Below are positions 24,793 to 34,463 of a stretch of DNA of 64,000 nt, piece by piece; within the stretch, counting starts at the first letter, position 1; every line of letters begins with the position of its first letter. Source of the stretch: Aminobacterium colombiense DSM 12261 (GTDB taxonomy: Bacteria > Synergistota > Synergistia > Synergistales > Aminobacteriaceae). A model generated the notes under the pieces. It did no database searches, was not told the origin of the DNA, and saw only the letters and a program-made list of their open reading frames with translations. The translations under genes were made by a program, and so were the position numbers. Location of the stretch: positions 1,736,001-1,800,000 of the forward strand of contig NC_014011.1 of the NCBI RefSeq assembly GCF_000025885.1. The letters run 5' to 3'.

Positions 24793-27054
24793 TTATTTTG
24801 TAATGTTATGTATGCTCGCTGCTGTTACCGCTACTTTATAGAGCATATCCACATAATCCCGGGTCTGACGCATTCCCCGGTAGCTGGCCATCTTCTGCGG
24901 CACCACAATAGCGTCTCCCGGCTCAATGAGGTTCCAGTCATCCCCTTTGTTGAACTCCTTCACCCAGGGTGTAACCTCCCGAGCTGAAGGCTTCACACGC
25001 ATGGCCGTACCATCCGCTTTAAGAACATAGATCCTGGCTGGGCTCGCCTCGCTGGTATAACCCCCTGCCATCAGTACATAATCCTTAAAAGAAAGTCTTT
25101 TATCATAAATAAAGGCCGAAGGGTTGAGAACAGATCCTATTACCTGAACAGTAGACGGGTTCGCCGGAACGTAGAGGGCATCCCCTTCTTCCAGTACAAG
25201 ATCATAGGCTGTTCCCTTCAACACCCCTGGCTCTGCGACCAACGTGGCAATACGGCCAGTGGCCTGGATTTCTTTCATCTTTTGCAGCAGATGCCGTTTC
25301 TGCTCTGCCTCAGACTGAAGAATTTTTGCCTCTTCTGATGTGAGAGCCGATGACATTTCGTTGGTATTCACGGCTAGAAGCTCTCGTTCCATCCGCTTTG
25401 CCATTTCATCAACCTGCCGTTGCTGGGCGGCTTTCACGCTCGCTCTTGTAAAAATTGCACCACGTGGGTAAGCCCTGTCGGTAAAACCCCCTGCCCGTGT
25501 TAAAAGGGAAGAAAGAGTTTCTTCCTCCTGAATGGGATAAACACCTGGGTATTTAACCTCCCCATAGATTTCTACTCTTTTATAAAGTTTCCAATTAGGG
25601 ATGGCCCTTACTGAAATAAAGTCATTCATCTGCACAATTATGTTTTCTGAGGGGTCTCCCGCCAGAACCCTTTTAGCATTCACACGCAACTGATGTGTCT
25701 TCGGCCCCTGAGGAGTCGCCTCAACCCGGGTAATCTCGACATCATCTGCTGCGTAATAGAGAAGCCCGCCGGCCCAATCGAGAACATCTTTCAATTTGGT
25801 TACATTAGGCTCAATAGAGAAAATACCAGGCTTCGCCACAGGCCCGGCAACTTTTACCGTACACTGCCGCTCAATAACAGAAAAAATACGCAAGAAGTCG
25901 CCATCATTAAGCATGGTAGATCCTATGGAGTTTTTTGAAAGGCGCTTTAAATCCCCTTCAAAAATCGTTCTGTATTCCTGATCCACAACCCTCATCATTT
26001 GTACACGGCCTTTATACCCTGTAGCAGTCATACCGCCGGCCATAGCGATAAGGCCTTCCACATTCAGAGGATTTTTAAGTTCGTAGATAGCCGGCCGCCT
26101 CACATTTCCCACAATGGCCGCCTGAGGCCCTACCACAGGAATAAACACCACATCTTCCGGCATCATCCTGATATCTTTTGTTTTATCGCCCTTCATGAGC
26201 AGATCGTACATATCAAAGGTTGCAACAATCTTGTCGTTCCGTTTTACTGTTATGTTACGCATTGAGCCGTTGCTGTCGGGCCCTCCAGCCTGGAGAAGCA
26301 CGTTTACAAGGGTCGCAAGTGAAGAGACTGTATAGGCTCCGGGCCTTTTCGCATTTCCCACCACATACACCTTGATGCTTTTCAGCGCGCCGAGGGTCAC
26401 ATTCATTTCGTAATTGGAGTAGTACTTTGAAAACTCCTGATGAAGAGCATAGCGAAGCTCTTCGAAGGTCATTCCCGCCACTCCTATTACGCCAACTCTG
26501 GGAATAGTAATGGCTCCCTGGCGATCCACTGTTTCAACCCAGCTTCCTTCCACCATGCCCCAGACATTGATTCTAATCTCATCACCAGGCCCAATCACAT
26601 AATCCGGACGAACAGGAACAGTATCTCCCGGAGCAAAAGTAGATGGAGGATTTCTAAAAAAACCGGCTCCATATCGCTGAATGCGAGTCAGGCGCTCTTC
26701 TGGCAAACTTCCTGTAATAAAACGCTGGAACTCATCTATATTGGAAGCAGGGTCTCCTGTGTCTATTGTTTCTTCTGTGTAATGTGCTGAATCATTCCCA
26801 GTCTCATGGGAAGAGGAAGGGGAGATGGAGTTCTCGGGCTGCGAAGGAAAGATGTCAGGAATATCAGGAGCGCTGCCACCTGGAAGAACAATGGGCGCGT
26901 GTATTTGTCCCCCTTCCTGAACATCCGGAACGTTTGGCAGGGCAATGCCGCCACTTCCACCCACTCCATCTAAAACCGCCGTCTGGGCCATGGCAAAGGG
27001 CGCAAAGAAAAAGATAAAAACAAAGCAACACAATAGAATTCCCCACTTGCGCAC
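24793..27054 (-). CDS. SLBB-domain polysaccharide export protein (Wza-like)
   Basis: A 753-residue periplasmic/outer-membrane protein with a signal peptide (1-23, ending PFAMAQ), a proline-rich linker, a poly-export domain starting at about 150 (YVIGPGDEIRINVWG) and several SLBB domains (for example VYVVGNAKRPGAYTV, AAIVGNVRRPAIYEL, VEIYGEVKYPGVYPI, VQVIGSVLNPSAFIY). It is about twice the length of E. coli Wza, and no lipobox cysteine is seen. It should form the export channel for the glycan made by the neighbouring operons. The start is GTG at 27054 with GAGGAGG upstream. Confidence 0.87.
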   Translation of the reverse strand: MRKWGILLCCFVFIFFFAPFAMAQTAVLDGVGGSGGIALPNVPDVQEGGQIHAPIVLPGGSAPDIPDIFPSQPENSISPSSSHETGNDSAHYTEETIDTGDPASNIDEFQRFITGSLPEERLTRIQRYGAGFFRNPPSTFAPGDTVPVRPDYVIGPGDEIRINVWGMVEGSWVETVDRQGAITIPRVGVIGVAGMTFEELRYALHQEFSKYYSNYEMNVTLGALKSIKVYVVGNAKRPGAYTVSSLATLVNVLLQAGGPDSNGSMRNITVKRNDKIVATFDMYDLLMKGDKTKDIRMMPEDVVFIPVVGPQAAIVGNVRRPAIYELKNPLNVEGLIAMAGGMTATGYKGRVQMMRVVDQEYRTIFEGDLKRLSKNSIGSTMLNDGDFLRIFSVIERQCTVKVAGPVAKPGIFSIEPNVTKLKDVLDWAGGLLYYAADDVEITRVEATPQGPKTHQLRVNAKRVLAGDPSENIIVQMNDFISVRAIPNWKLYKRVEIYGEVKYPGVYPIQEEETLSSLLTRAGGFTDRAYPRGAIFTRASVKAAQQRQVDEMAKRMERELLAVNTNEMSSALTSEEAKILQSEAEQKRHLLQKMKEIQATGRIATLVAEPGVLKGTAYDLVLEEGDALYVPANPSTVQVIGSVLNPSAFIYDKRLSFKDYVLMAGGYTSEASPARIYVLKADGTAMRVKPSAREVTPWVKEFNKGDDWNLIEPGDAIVVPQKMASYRGMRQTRDYVDMLYKVAVTAASIHNITK

Positions 27055-27539
27055 AACAAAAACCTCCTCGAAAGATACACTAAAAATGTCCCGCTTCTTT
27101 TTAATTTTATTATATGATACTATTTTGAAATCTGCAAAACAACAACAATGAGGAAAAGTCTGTTAAACACACGGACTGGGCCAATGAACGTCTACATAAA
27201 GCAACAATCAACTATTCCATCATATACAAAAAATGAACAGAAAGCCCCGGCTTGTTTCAATTAACGAAACATGTTGTTCGTTTTATATTACAGTGTGAGC
27301 AATTAATTTGCTAGTGCAATTTAAACTTTTATAAACAAAATAGGTTTTGCCAGCCAATTACGCTGAAACCTCAATTTTAAAATCCGCATTTGTTTTTTGA
27401 GGAATGACAATGCATAATAAGATGCAAACCTTGAAAAGAAGAAAGGAGACACTGCAATACGTGCTCTTTCTGAAAGGACTAACACTTCATGAATGTCTAT
27501 AAAAACTACTTTCACCAAATACAAAAAATTTTCACCCCA
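27055..27539. other. AT-rich intergenic region between export and synthesis operons
   Basis: This stretch separates the minus-strand export genes from the plus-strand glycan operon and should contain both promoters. A GTTTC-AATTAAC-GAAAC dyad lies near 27255. No JUMPstart/ops sequence (GGCGGTAG) was seen. Short open frames here look non-coding. It leads into a truncated epimerase. Confidence 0.5.
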
Positions 27540-27545
27540 CTCTCA

Positions 27546-27809
27546 AACGTCTTTGGCCCAAGGCAAGATCCTCACGGCGCTTATGCCGCCGTCATCCCGG
27601 CATGGATAACAGCCCTTCTAAAGCAACAGCCGGCTTTTATATATGGAGACAGCGACAACACTCGAGACTTCTGCTATATTGATAATGTTGTTCAGGTCAA
27701 TTTGCTTGTAGCCACAACAGAAAACACACAAGTTTTTGGTAAATACTTTAACAATGCAGGCAGAAACCGCCTCTCGCTGAACGAACCGTACAATGGCTTT
27801 CTAAATTAG
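27546..27809 (+). pseudogene. Truncated UDP-sugar 4-epimerase (WbpP/Gne-like) remnant
   Basis: The frame reads NVFGPRQDPHGAYAAVIPAW, then GDSDNTRDFCYIDNVVQVNL, which is the middle to C-terminal part of NAD-dependent UDP-N-acetylhexosamine 4-epimerases. The first 180 or so residues, including the GxxGxxG cofactor loop and YxxxK catalytic motif, are absent, and the C-terminus ends early after SLNEPYNGFLN. An ATG-started frame from 27489 exists but its first 19 residues do not resemble the family. It is most likely a deletion remnant at the left border of the glycan operon. Confidence 0.75.
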
Positions 27810-27818
27810 GTGACACTC

Positions 27819-29678
27819 ATGACTAAAAGCAAACAGATGCTTCTTATAAAATTAGGTATCGACATTTTGCTCGGCGCACTTGCGGCCTATTGCGCTTTCG
27901 CTCTTCGCATTGGCTTGCCTCTTGGCAAATACGCCCCCCGTGCCTTTACCTACACATATATAAGTGTTTTTATCAAAGTGGCCCTCAATTATTACTTCAA
28001 CCTCCACCGTCAGTCATGGCGCACAGTAGGCACCAGGGATGCCCTTGCCCTCGCTAAATCTACTGTTATTTTCGCCTTAATCGCCTCTTCCATCGCCTTT
28101 ATGCTGGGACACAACTACAATATCCCTCGCAGCATTCCCCTTATCGACGCTCTTGTCTACGCCGTCTTTATGGGATCAAGCCGATTCGCCAGCAGAATAA
28201 TCTTTGAAGAAATTGTTGGCCGCAAAACAGGCATAAACAAAAAAAGAACCCTGATCGTAGGGGCTGGCGATGCCGGAACCATGATCGCCCGTGAAATATT
28301 CCGCCATCCTGAGTCTGGGCTGGTTCCTGTTGGATTTCTCGACGATGACCCTTCGAAAAAAGAAACCCGCTTTTTAGGCCTCGATGTATTTGGCCCCATT
28401 GGCGACCTGAGACAAGTGGTTCGAGGACACAGTATTGAAGAAGTTATCATAGCCATGCCTTCTGCCCCTGGAACCACCGTAAGGCGCATTGTTGAACTTG
28501 CGAAGAAAGCCAAAGTACAATACCGCATTATTCCCGGCATCTATGAAGTAATCAGCGGAAAAGTTTCAATATCACTGCTTCGCCCTGTAGACGTGGAAGA
28601 CCTGCTTCGCCGCGAACCCGTGAGGCTTGATATCGACTCAATAGCCGGCTACCTCTCTAGCAAAGTAGTTCTTGTAACGGGGGCCGGCGGATCCATCGGC
28701 TCTGAGATATGCAGGCAAATATGTCATTTTTCACCTAAGCTTCTCATCCTCCTCGGTCGAGGAGAAAACAGCCTCTTTAACATTGAAAGGGAGATGAAAG
28801 CAAATTATTCTCATATTCCCTATGTTACGATGGTAGCAGACGTGCGAAACATCCATAAAATCGAGCATATTTTTGAACAATACAGGCCTGAAGTTGTGTT
28901 CCACGCGGCGGCTCATAAACATGTGCCCATGATGGAAACCAACCCTGACGAAGCCATTTTAAACAACATTGGAGGCACACAAAACCTTGTAAAAAATGCC
29001 TTGCGCTTTAACACCAGTTACTTCGTCAACATATCCACAGACAAGGCGGTAAACCCCACATCTATTATGGGAGCCTCTAAGCGGGTGGCCGAAATGGTGG
29101 TGCGAAAAGCTGCCATAGAAGCCAAAGAAGGGCAACACTTTATATCTGTACGTTTCGGTAACGTTCTTGGTTCTCGCGGCAGCGTTGTTCCCATCTTCAG
29201 AGAGCAGATCAGAAAGGGTGGCCCTATAACAATCACCCACCCTGAAATGACACGATATTTTATGACAATACCCGAAGCGGCACAGCTTGTTTTACAAGCG
29301 GGAGGAATGAACAAAAACGGACAGGTTTTCGTTCTCGATATGGGCGAACCTGTTAAAATCGTTGATTTAGCTAAAGACATTATTCGCCTTTCAGGATTTG
29401 AACCTGAAGAAATCGAAATTGTCTATACTGGCGTACGCCCTGGTGAAAAGTTGTATGAAGAGCTTCTTACAGCGGAAGAAGGCACAACAGCAACTCATCA
29501 TAAAAAAATATATGAGGCAAAAAGCAATGATTTGCCAGCGGACCTGGATGCAAAACTTGCCGGCCTTTTTGAAACCGCAGCCAGCGGCAACAATGAAGAC
29601 ATATGCAAAAGGCTATTTGAAGTTGTACCCCAATTCAAGTCTAAAGAAATAGAAGGTGCTGTTCATGAACAAATATGA
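27819..29678 (+). CDS. pglF: UDP-GlcNAc 4,6-dehydratase, long membrane form (PglF/WbpM-like)
   Basis: A 619-residue protein with about four N-terminal membrane helices, a first nucleotide-binding domain (LIVGAGDAGTMIA) and a catalytic SDR domain (VLVTGAGGSIGSEICRQI). The site STDKAVNPTSIMGASKR has methionine in place of the usual catalytic tyrosine, typical of this dehydratase family. It makes UDP-4-keto-6-deoxy-GlcNAc, the first step to bacillosamine or related sugars. The start at 27819 is set by AGGTG 6 bases upstream. The aminotransferase, transferase and acetyltransferase of the same pathway follow directly. Confidence 0.85.
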   Translation: MTKSKQMLLIKLGIDILLGALAAYCAFALRIGLPLGKYAPRAFTYTYISVFIKVALNYYFNLHRQSWRTVGTRDALALAKSTVIFALIASSIAFMLGHNYNIPRSIPLIDALVYAVFMGSSRFASRIIFEEIVGRKTGINKKRTLIVGAGDAGTMIAREIFRHPESGLVPVGFLDDDPSKKETRFLGLDVFGPIGDLRQVVRGHSIEEVIIAMPSAPGTTVRRIVELAKKAKVQYRIIPGIYEVISGKVSISLLRPVDVEDLLRREPVRLDIDSIAGYLSSKVVLVTGAGGSIGSEICRQICHFSPKLLILLGRGENSLFNIEREMKANYSHIPYVTMVADVRNIHKIEHIFEQYRPEVVFHAAAHKHVPMMETNPDEAILNNIGGTQNLVKNALRFNTSYFVNISTDKAVNPTSIMGASKRVAEMVVRKAAIEAKEGQHFISVRFGNVLGSRGSVVPIFREQIRKGGPITITHPEMTRYFMTIPEAAQLVLQAGGMNKNGQVFVLDMGEPVKIVDLAKDIIRLSGFEPEEIEIVYTGVRPGEKLYEELLTAEEGTTATHHKKIYEAKSNDLPADLDAKLAGLFETAASGNNEDICKRLFEVVPQFKSKEIEGAVHEQI

Positions 29679-30795
29679 GAATAAGAACAGGATTTATCTC
29701 TCATCCCCTCATATGAGCGAAGAAGGGTATGAGATGCAGTATATACAAGAAGCCTTTGACACCAACTGGATTGCTCCTCTTGGGAAAAACGTAAATGAAT
29801 TCGAAAAAGACTTCGCTTCAAGGGTCGGCGCAAAACATGCTGCGGCACTGACTTCTGGAACAGGTGCCATTCATATGGCCCTTAAAGCAGCGGGAGTCGG
29901 CAAAGGGGATATTGTCTTCTGCCAAAGCCTTACTTTCTCTGCCACAGCCAACCCCATTATTTATCAGAACGCCATACCGGTTTTTATAGATAGCGACTAT
30001 GAAACATGGAATATGAACCCTAAATTACTGGAAGAAGCCTTTGAAAAGTACCCTCAAGTTAAGGCCGTTCTGGTTGTACATCTTTATGGGCTATCGACAG
30101 ATATGGATAAGATCATGGATATTTGCAATAAACACAACGTCACCGTTATTGAAGACGCAGCAGAGTCGCTGGGCACCTATTACAAAGGAAAACATACCGG
30201 CACCTTTGGCGAGTATGGAATATTCAGCTTTAACGGCAACAAAATCATCACCACATCAGGCGGCGGAATGCTCGTTTCTGATAACGAAGAGAGAATTGAA
30301 AAGGTACGCTTCTGGGCAACTCAGGCCAGAGATAAGGCGAGGCACTACCAGCATAGCGAACTAGGCTTTAATTACCGCATGAGCAATGTAGTTGCCGGCA
30401 TTGGCCGAGGCCAGCTAAAAGTTCTTGATCAGAGGCTTGCCAAAAAGAAATACATCTTCGAGTTTTATAAGAGAGAGCTGGGCAATTTAGACGGAGTACA
30501 GTTCATGCCCATAAATAAGTGGAACGAACCAAATTGCTGGCTATCATGCCTGACCTCAAAAAGAAAGGTAAGCCCTATTGATATAATGGAAGCTCTTGAA
30601 AAAGAAAACATTGAATCAAGACCGGTATGGAAACCAATGCACATGCAGCCCTTCTTTGCAGAATATGATTACATAGGAACAGACGTATCTGAGAAGTTGT
30701 TTCAGAATGGCATTTGCCTTCCCTCTGACACTAAAATGACAGATGAGGATTTGGGAAGGATTGTAGAGATTATTAAAAAGCTATGGAGAGGATAA
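29665..30795 (+). CDS. pglE: DegT/DnrJ-family sugar aminotransferase (PglE-like)
   Basis: A 376-residue PLP enzyme with Schiff-base lysine K193 in SFNGNKIITTSGGGM and the N-terminal LSSPHMSEEG and NWIAPLGKNVNEFE motifs characteristic of PglE-type UDP-4-amino-sugar aminotransferases. It would aminate C4 of the 4-keto sugar made by the upstream dehydratase, with glutamate as donor. The ATG at 29665 overlaps the dehydratase end by 14 bp and has AAGGTG upstream. Its stop overlaps the next start (TAATG). Confidence 0.85.
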   Translation: MNKYENKNRIYLSSPHMSEEGYEMQYIQEAFDTNWIAPLGKNVNEFEKDFASRVGAKHAAALTSGTGAIHMALKAAGVGKGDIVFCQSLTFSATANPIIYQNAIPVFIDSDYETWNMNPKLLEEAFEKYPQVKAVLVVHLYGLSTDMDKIMDICNKHNVTVIEDAAESLGTYYKGKHTGTFGEYGIFSFNGNKIITTSGGGMLVSDNEERIEKVRFWATQARDKARHYQHSELGFNYRMSNVVAGIGRGQLKVLDQRLAKKKYIFEFYKRELGNLDGVQFMPINKWNEPNCWLSCLTSKRKVSPIDIMEALEKENIESRPVWKPMHMQPFFAEYDYIGTDVSEKLFQNGICLPSDTKMTDEDLGRIVEIIKKLWRG

Positions 30796-31460
30796 TGGAA
30801 ACACCTAAGAGTGGAATTTACAGAAGGTTTTTCAAAAGACCTATGGACTTCTTTTTATCATTGACAGCTTTGATAATACTGAGTCCGGTTCTCGTAATAA
30901 TCGGACTACTGGTCAGAATAAAACTTGGCAGCCCTGTAATTTTTAAACAGGAAAGGCCAGGCCTCAACGAAAAGATCTTTACTATGTACAAGTTTAGAAC
31001 CATGACTGATGAAAAAGATGAGAACGGGAAGTTGTTGCCTGATAGTACCAGGCTCACAACCTTTGGAAGAATTCTTAGATCAACGAGCTTAGACGAGTTG
31101 CCGGAACTGTTTAATGTTCTTAAAGGCGATATGAGCCTTGTGGGGCCAAGGCCCCTTTTACCTGAATATGTTCCTCTTTACAACAAGCAACAACGAAAAC
31201 GTCTTAGCGTACTTCCCGGAATTACAGGCTGGGCCCAAGTAAATGGCAGAAATGCTTTGACATGGGAAGAAAAATTTAAATTAGACACATGGTACGTAGA
31301 AAACTGGAATCTCATACTCGATTTGAAGATCATTGCAAAAACAATCCAGGCCATAATAAAACGGGAAGGAATATCGGCACAGGGAGAAGCTACAATGCCA
31401 CGTTTTACCGGGAGTGTTCTTACAGAAATAAGCAAGCAAGGGAAAGATTATTATGAATGA
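30795..31460 (+). CDS. pglC: Initiating phosphoglycosyltransferase (PglC-like)
   Basis: A 221-residue small monotopic phosphoglycosyltransferase. It has the N-terminal reentrant helix (RPMDFFLSLTALIILSP), YKFRTM, the aspartate-glutamate dyad in STSLDELPEL and GDMSLVGPRPLLPEY. It transfers a phospho-sugar from UDP-sugar to undecaprenyl phosphate and so starts the repeat unit on the inner membrane. Small size without the extra domains of WbaP/WcaJ fits PglC, and the flanking PglE/PglD-like genes point to diNAc-bacillosamine as donor. The start at 30795 is preferred because GGAGAGG lies upstream. Confidence 0.87.
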   Translation: METPKSGIYRRFFKRPMDFFLSLTALIILSPVLVIIGLLVRIKLGSPVIFKQERPGLNEKIFTMYKFRTMTDEKDENGKLLPDSTRLTTFGRILRSTSLDELPELFNVLKGDMSLVGPRPLLPEYVPLYNKQQRKRLSVLPGITGWAQVNGRNALTWEEKFKLDTWYVENWNLILDLKIIAKTIQAIIKREGISAQGEATMPRFTGSVLTEISKQGKDYYE

Positions 31461-32064
31461 AGTAAGTATTATAGGTGCAGGCGGGCATGCAAAGGTTGTC
31501 ATTAGCACTTTACAAGCATGTGGATGCGCGATAAATGCGATTTACGACGACAACCCAACCTTATGGAACTCTTCCATCTGGAATATTCCTATTGTTGGGG
31601 GAACACACCTTCTCGCTAACGAAGAAACTTATGCAATAATAGCTATTGGAGACAACAAAACTCGTCAAAAAATAGCCTCATGCTTGCCTCATGTCAAATG
31701 GGTTACAGCCATACATCCTTTTTCCATGGTTCACTCTTCTGTTTCTATAGGAGAGGGAAGCGTCGTTTTCGCAGGAGCCGTGATACAACCTGACACCATC
31801 ATCGGCAAACACGTCATAGTAAATACCAGTGCGTCAATAGATCATGACTGCCGCATTGGGAATTTTGTACATATTGCCCCTGGCTGCCACTTAGCCGGAA
31901 ATGTGCAGGTAAAAGAAGGGGCTTTACTTGGAGTTGGTACTACTGTTATTCCGAATGTAACTATAAACCAATGGGCTATTGCAGGAGCTGGCAGTAATGT
32001 TATTACTTCGTTAGAAAACAATAAGATTTATATAGGAAATCCTGCAAAAAGAATGAAAAGGTGA
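31453..32064 (+). CDS. pglD: Sugar N-acetyltransferase (PglD/NeuD-like)
   Basis: A 203-residue protein with an N-terminal nucleotide-sugar domain (VSIIGAGGHAKVV) and a C-terminal left-handed beta-helix. The likely catalytic base is H131 in SASIDHDCRIG, equivalent to H125 of C. jejuni PglD. It would acetylate the 4-amino group to give UDP-N,N'-diacetylbacillosamine. It overlaps pglC by 8 bp. NeuD-type O-acetyltransferases look similar, but the pglF/E/C context supports the N-acetyltransferase reading. Confidence 0.82.
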   Translation: MNEVSIIGAGGHAKVVISTLQACGCAINAIYDDNPTLWNSSIWNIPIVGGTHLLANEETYAIIAIGDNKTRQKIASCLPHVKWVTAIHPFSMVHSSVSIGEGSVVFAGAVIQPDTIIGKHVIVNTSASIDHDCRIGNFVHIAPGCHLAGNVQVKEGALLGVGTTVIPNVTINQWAIAGAGSNVITSLENNKIYIGNPAKRMKR

Positions 32065-32070
32065 GTATAA

Positions 32071-33318
32071 GTGAAGCTTTGGTGGATAAACCAACATGCC
32101 CGCCCCCCTATCTTCGCAGGAGGGACGAGACATTTTAATTTAGCAAAAAAGCTTTGTGTTTTAGAAAATAACGTAATGATCGTTAATGGAACTTTTGATC
32201 ACTTGGGAGACACTGTTCTTCCAGAAGAAAGAAACAGTGAAAATCCTATTTCCCACACATATGAGGGCGTGTCATTTTTATCCATCAATTTACCTTCGTA
32301 CAGTGGGAATGCTTCGTTGGGACGAATAAGAAATATGTACTCGTTTTATCTTAAAACAACGAAAGTCCTATCTCCCAACAAGACTAAATACGAACACCCA
32401 GACATTATCATAGGCTCGACAGTTCACCCGTGGGCAGCTTATGCCGGCTATAAGCTATCGCAAATGTACAAAGTACCATTTATATATGAGGTTAGGGACC
32501 TATGGCCTTTGACCTTGATAGAACTCGGTAGAATTAAAAAATGGAATCCACTGGTGTTATATTTCGATAGAATAGACAAACTTCTCTCTAAAGAAGCCAC
32601 CCTTGTTATAACAACAGCTCCTCTTATGAAAAAATATTACATTGATCGGTGGGGGCTTCCAGAAAGTAAATTTTTATGGGTCACGAATGGGACTAACATA
32701 GATATTAATTCAACTAATGATTCAGGAGAAACAATTCTGCCTGAAAATAAAAAAGAGGCCCGCCCACCCTTCCGCATTGTTTATACGGGAGCATTAGGGC
32801 AAGCAAATGGGCTAGATGAAATCTTACGGGTCATTCAAGCAAGTAAAGAAAAACTTAAAAACTTTGAATTCCATTTTTGGGGAAATGGCCCCCTTAAAGA
32901 ATCATTATCCAGTTATATTGAGCAGAATGGATTACCCTGTTTTATACACAATCCAGTACCCAAGGCGCAAATATGGTCCGTTCTTAACCAAGCAGACGCA
33001 TTGTTATTTAATCTAGTTTCTTCCTCTGTAACATTATTTCAATATGGAATTAGCCCAAATAAGTTGGCGGACTATCATGCCGCTGGCAAACCCATAATTT
33101 CAATCGGACAATATGCACAAAACCCTGTTATTGAATCTGGGGCAGGTTTTGCTGTTTCATCAGCACGAGAATTGCCTGTAGCCTTACTAAAATTTCAAGA
33201 ATTGAGTCCCGAAAAAAAGATTAAAATGGGAGAAAAAGGTCAGAAGTATGCGGAGGAGCATTATAATTGGGGAAAGTTAGCAAAAAAACTTGCTATAGAA
33301 CTCAAAAAACTAGTATAG
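32071..33318 (+). CDS. Glycosyltransferase family 4 (WbuB-like)
   Basis: A 415-residue GT-B glycosyltransferase beginning LWWINQHARPP with an N-terminal PFIYEVRDLWP motif and a C-terminal domain containing FRIVYTGALGQANGLDEIL and the donor-binding SPNKLADYHAAGKPII. This arrangement is typical of WbuB-like transferases that act early on lipid-linked intermediates. The start is GTG at 32071, 6 bases after pglD. Donor and linkage cannot be determined. Confidence 0.82.
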   Translation: MKLWWINQHARPPIFAGGTRHFNLAKKLCVLENNVMIVNGTFDHLGDTVLPEERNSENPISHTYEGVSFLSINLPSYSGNASLGRIRNMYSFYLKTTKVLSPNKTKYEHPDIIIGSTVHPWAAYAGYKLSQMYKVPFIYEVRDLWPLTLIELGRIKKWNPLVLYFDRIDKLLSKEATLVITTAPLMKKYYIDRWGLPESKFLWVTNGTNIDINSTNDSGETILPENKKEARPPFRIVYTGALGQANGLDEILRVIQASKEKLKNFEFHFWGNGPLKESLSSYIEQNGLPCFIHNPVPKAQIWSVLNQADALLFNLVSSSVTLFQYGISPNKLADYHAAGKPIISIGQYAQNPVIESGAGFAVSSARELPVALLKFQELSPEKKIKMGEKGQKYAEEHYNWGKLAKKLAIELKKLV

Positions 33319-33356
33319 TATTGACTTTTAAACACAAAATTAGGAGCATAAAATTA

Positions 33357-34448
33357 ATGGAAAATACAATTATTTCCCTCGTTGGGGCCCGTCCCCAATT
33401 TATAAAAGAAGCAGTTATCGCGTCTGAAGTTCATAAAACCAATGCCTGGAATCATATACTAGTACATTCCGGTCAACATTATGATGTAAATATGTCTGAT
33501 CTCTTTTTTGAGGAACTTCAAATCCCAACCCCTAAATATTTTTTAGAGGTTGGGTCTTCCAGTCATGGAAAGCAAACAGCGGCAGTGCTCGAAAAGTTTG
33601 AAGACATTCTTCTTCAAGAAAAACCCGATCTCGTTCTTGTATATGGAGATACAAATACCACTGTTGCTGGAGCGTTAGCAGCTGCAAAACTTAACATTCC
33701 CGTAGCTCATATTGAAGCAGGTATGCGCCAATATCCTAAAAATATGCCAGAAGAGGTCAATCGCGTAGTAACAGATCACTTATCATCTCTCCTCTTTTGT
33801 TGCTCTGAACTTTCTTATCAAAATCTCCAGCGAGAAAATATAACAAGCGGTGTTTATATTGCAGGAGACGTAATGTATGACCTTTTTCTTCGAATGAAAC
33901 CACGTTTCCTAAAAGATAAAATGTTACAAAATCTCACTCTTCATGAAGGTGAGTATATACTTGTTACACTTCATCGAGACTTTAATGTGGATAATAAAGA
34001 ATCCCTTCTTCCTATTCTCGAAGGGCTAAATGATTATGCAAAAATGACAGGGCTATCTATTGTCTTTCCCATGCACCCCAGAACTCGAAAGCGCATAGAG
34101 GAATTTGACCTTGCTACTTATCTTGATTCTATGAACATCGTAGAGCCAGTGGGTTATTTAGAACTCATGGGCCTTCTTGAAGGATGTTCAAACGTTGTTA
34201 CGGACAGTGGAGGCCTACAAAAAGAAGCATACTACGCAAAAAAGCAAGCAGCTGTAATTATGCCCGATACAGGATGGAAGGAAATCATAGAATCTGGTTG
34301 GAATCAACTTGTACCAGGAAACGCAGCAAAAGAACTTTTGCCTCGTATCTTAGAAAATAAATTTATAGCATATCCTGTCAATCTCTACGGAGATGGAAAT
34401 GCAGCAAAAGCTATTGTGAAAAATATTATGACATACTTGAATAAATGA
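33357..34448 (+). CDS. UDP-sugar 2-epimerase, non-hydrolysing (WbpI/WecB family)
   Basis: A 363-residue epimerase with VGARPQFIKEAV, VYGDTNTTVAGALAA, HIEAGMRQYPKNMPEEVNR and TDSGGLQKEAYY, the substrate-binding and catalytic segments of the family. The LFFEELQIPTPKYFLEVGSS segment resembles WbpI-type enzymes, which epimerise UDP-2,3-diacylamino-glucuronic acid, more than E. coli WecB. WbpA-like and WbpB-like genes downstream fit that route. The start at 33357 follows TTAGGAG; the open frame to 33267 overlaps the preceding gene and is rejected. Confidence 0.82.
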   Translation: MENTIISLVGARPQFIKEAVIASEVHKTNAWNHILVHSGQHYDVNMSDLFFEELQIPTPKYFLEVGSSSHGKQTAAVLEKFEDILLQEKPDLVLVYGDTNTTVAGALAAAKLNIPVAHIEAGMRQYPKNMPEEVNRVVTDHLSSLLFCCSELSYQNLQRENITSGVYIAGDVMYDLFLRMKPRFLKDKMLQNLTLHEGEYILVTLHRDFNVDNKESLLPILEGLNDYAKMTGLSIVFPMHPRTRKRIEEFDLATYLDSMNIVEPVGYLELMGLLEGCSNVVTDSGGLQKEAYYAKKQAAVIMPDTGWKEIIESGWNQLVPGNAAKELLPRILENKFIAYPVNLYGDGNAAKAIVKNIMTYLNK

Positions 34449-34463
34449 GGTCCTTTAAAAACT

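Noticed and set aside
27321-27524. Minus-strand 67-residue frame between the export and synthesis operons
   Set aside because: AT-rich composition, no ribosome binding site and no resemblance to any family; probably non-coding.
27055-27545. Possible JUMPstart/ops antitermination element upstream of the glycan operon
   Set aside because: No GGCGGTAG core found by eye on either strand in this stretch.
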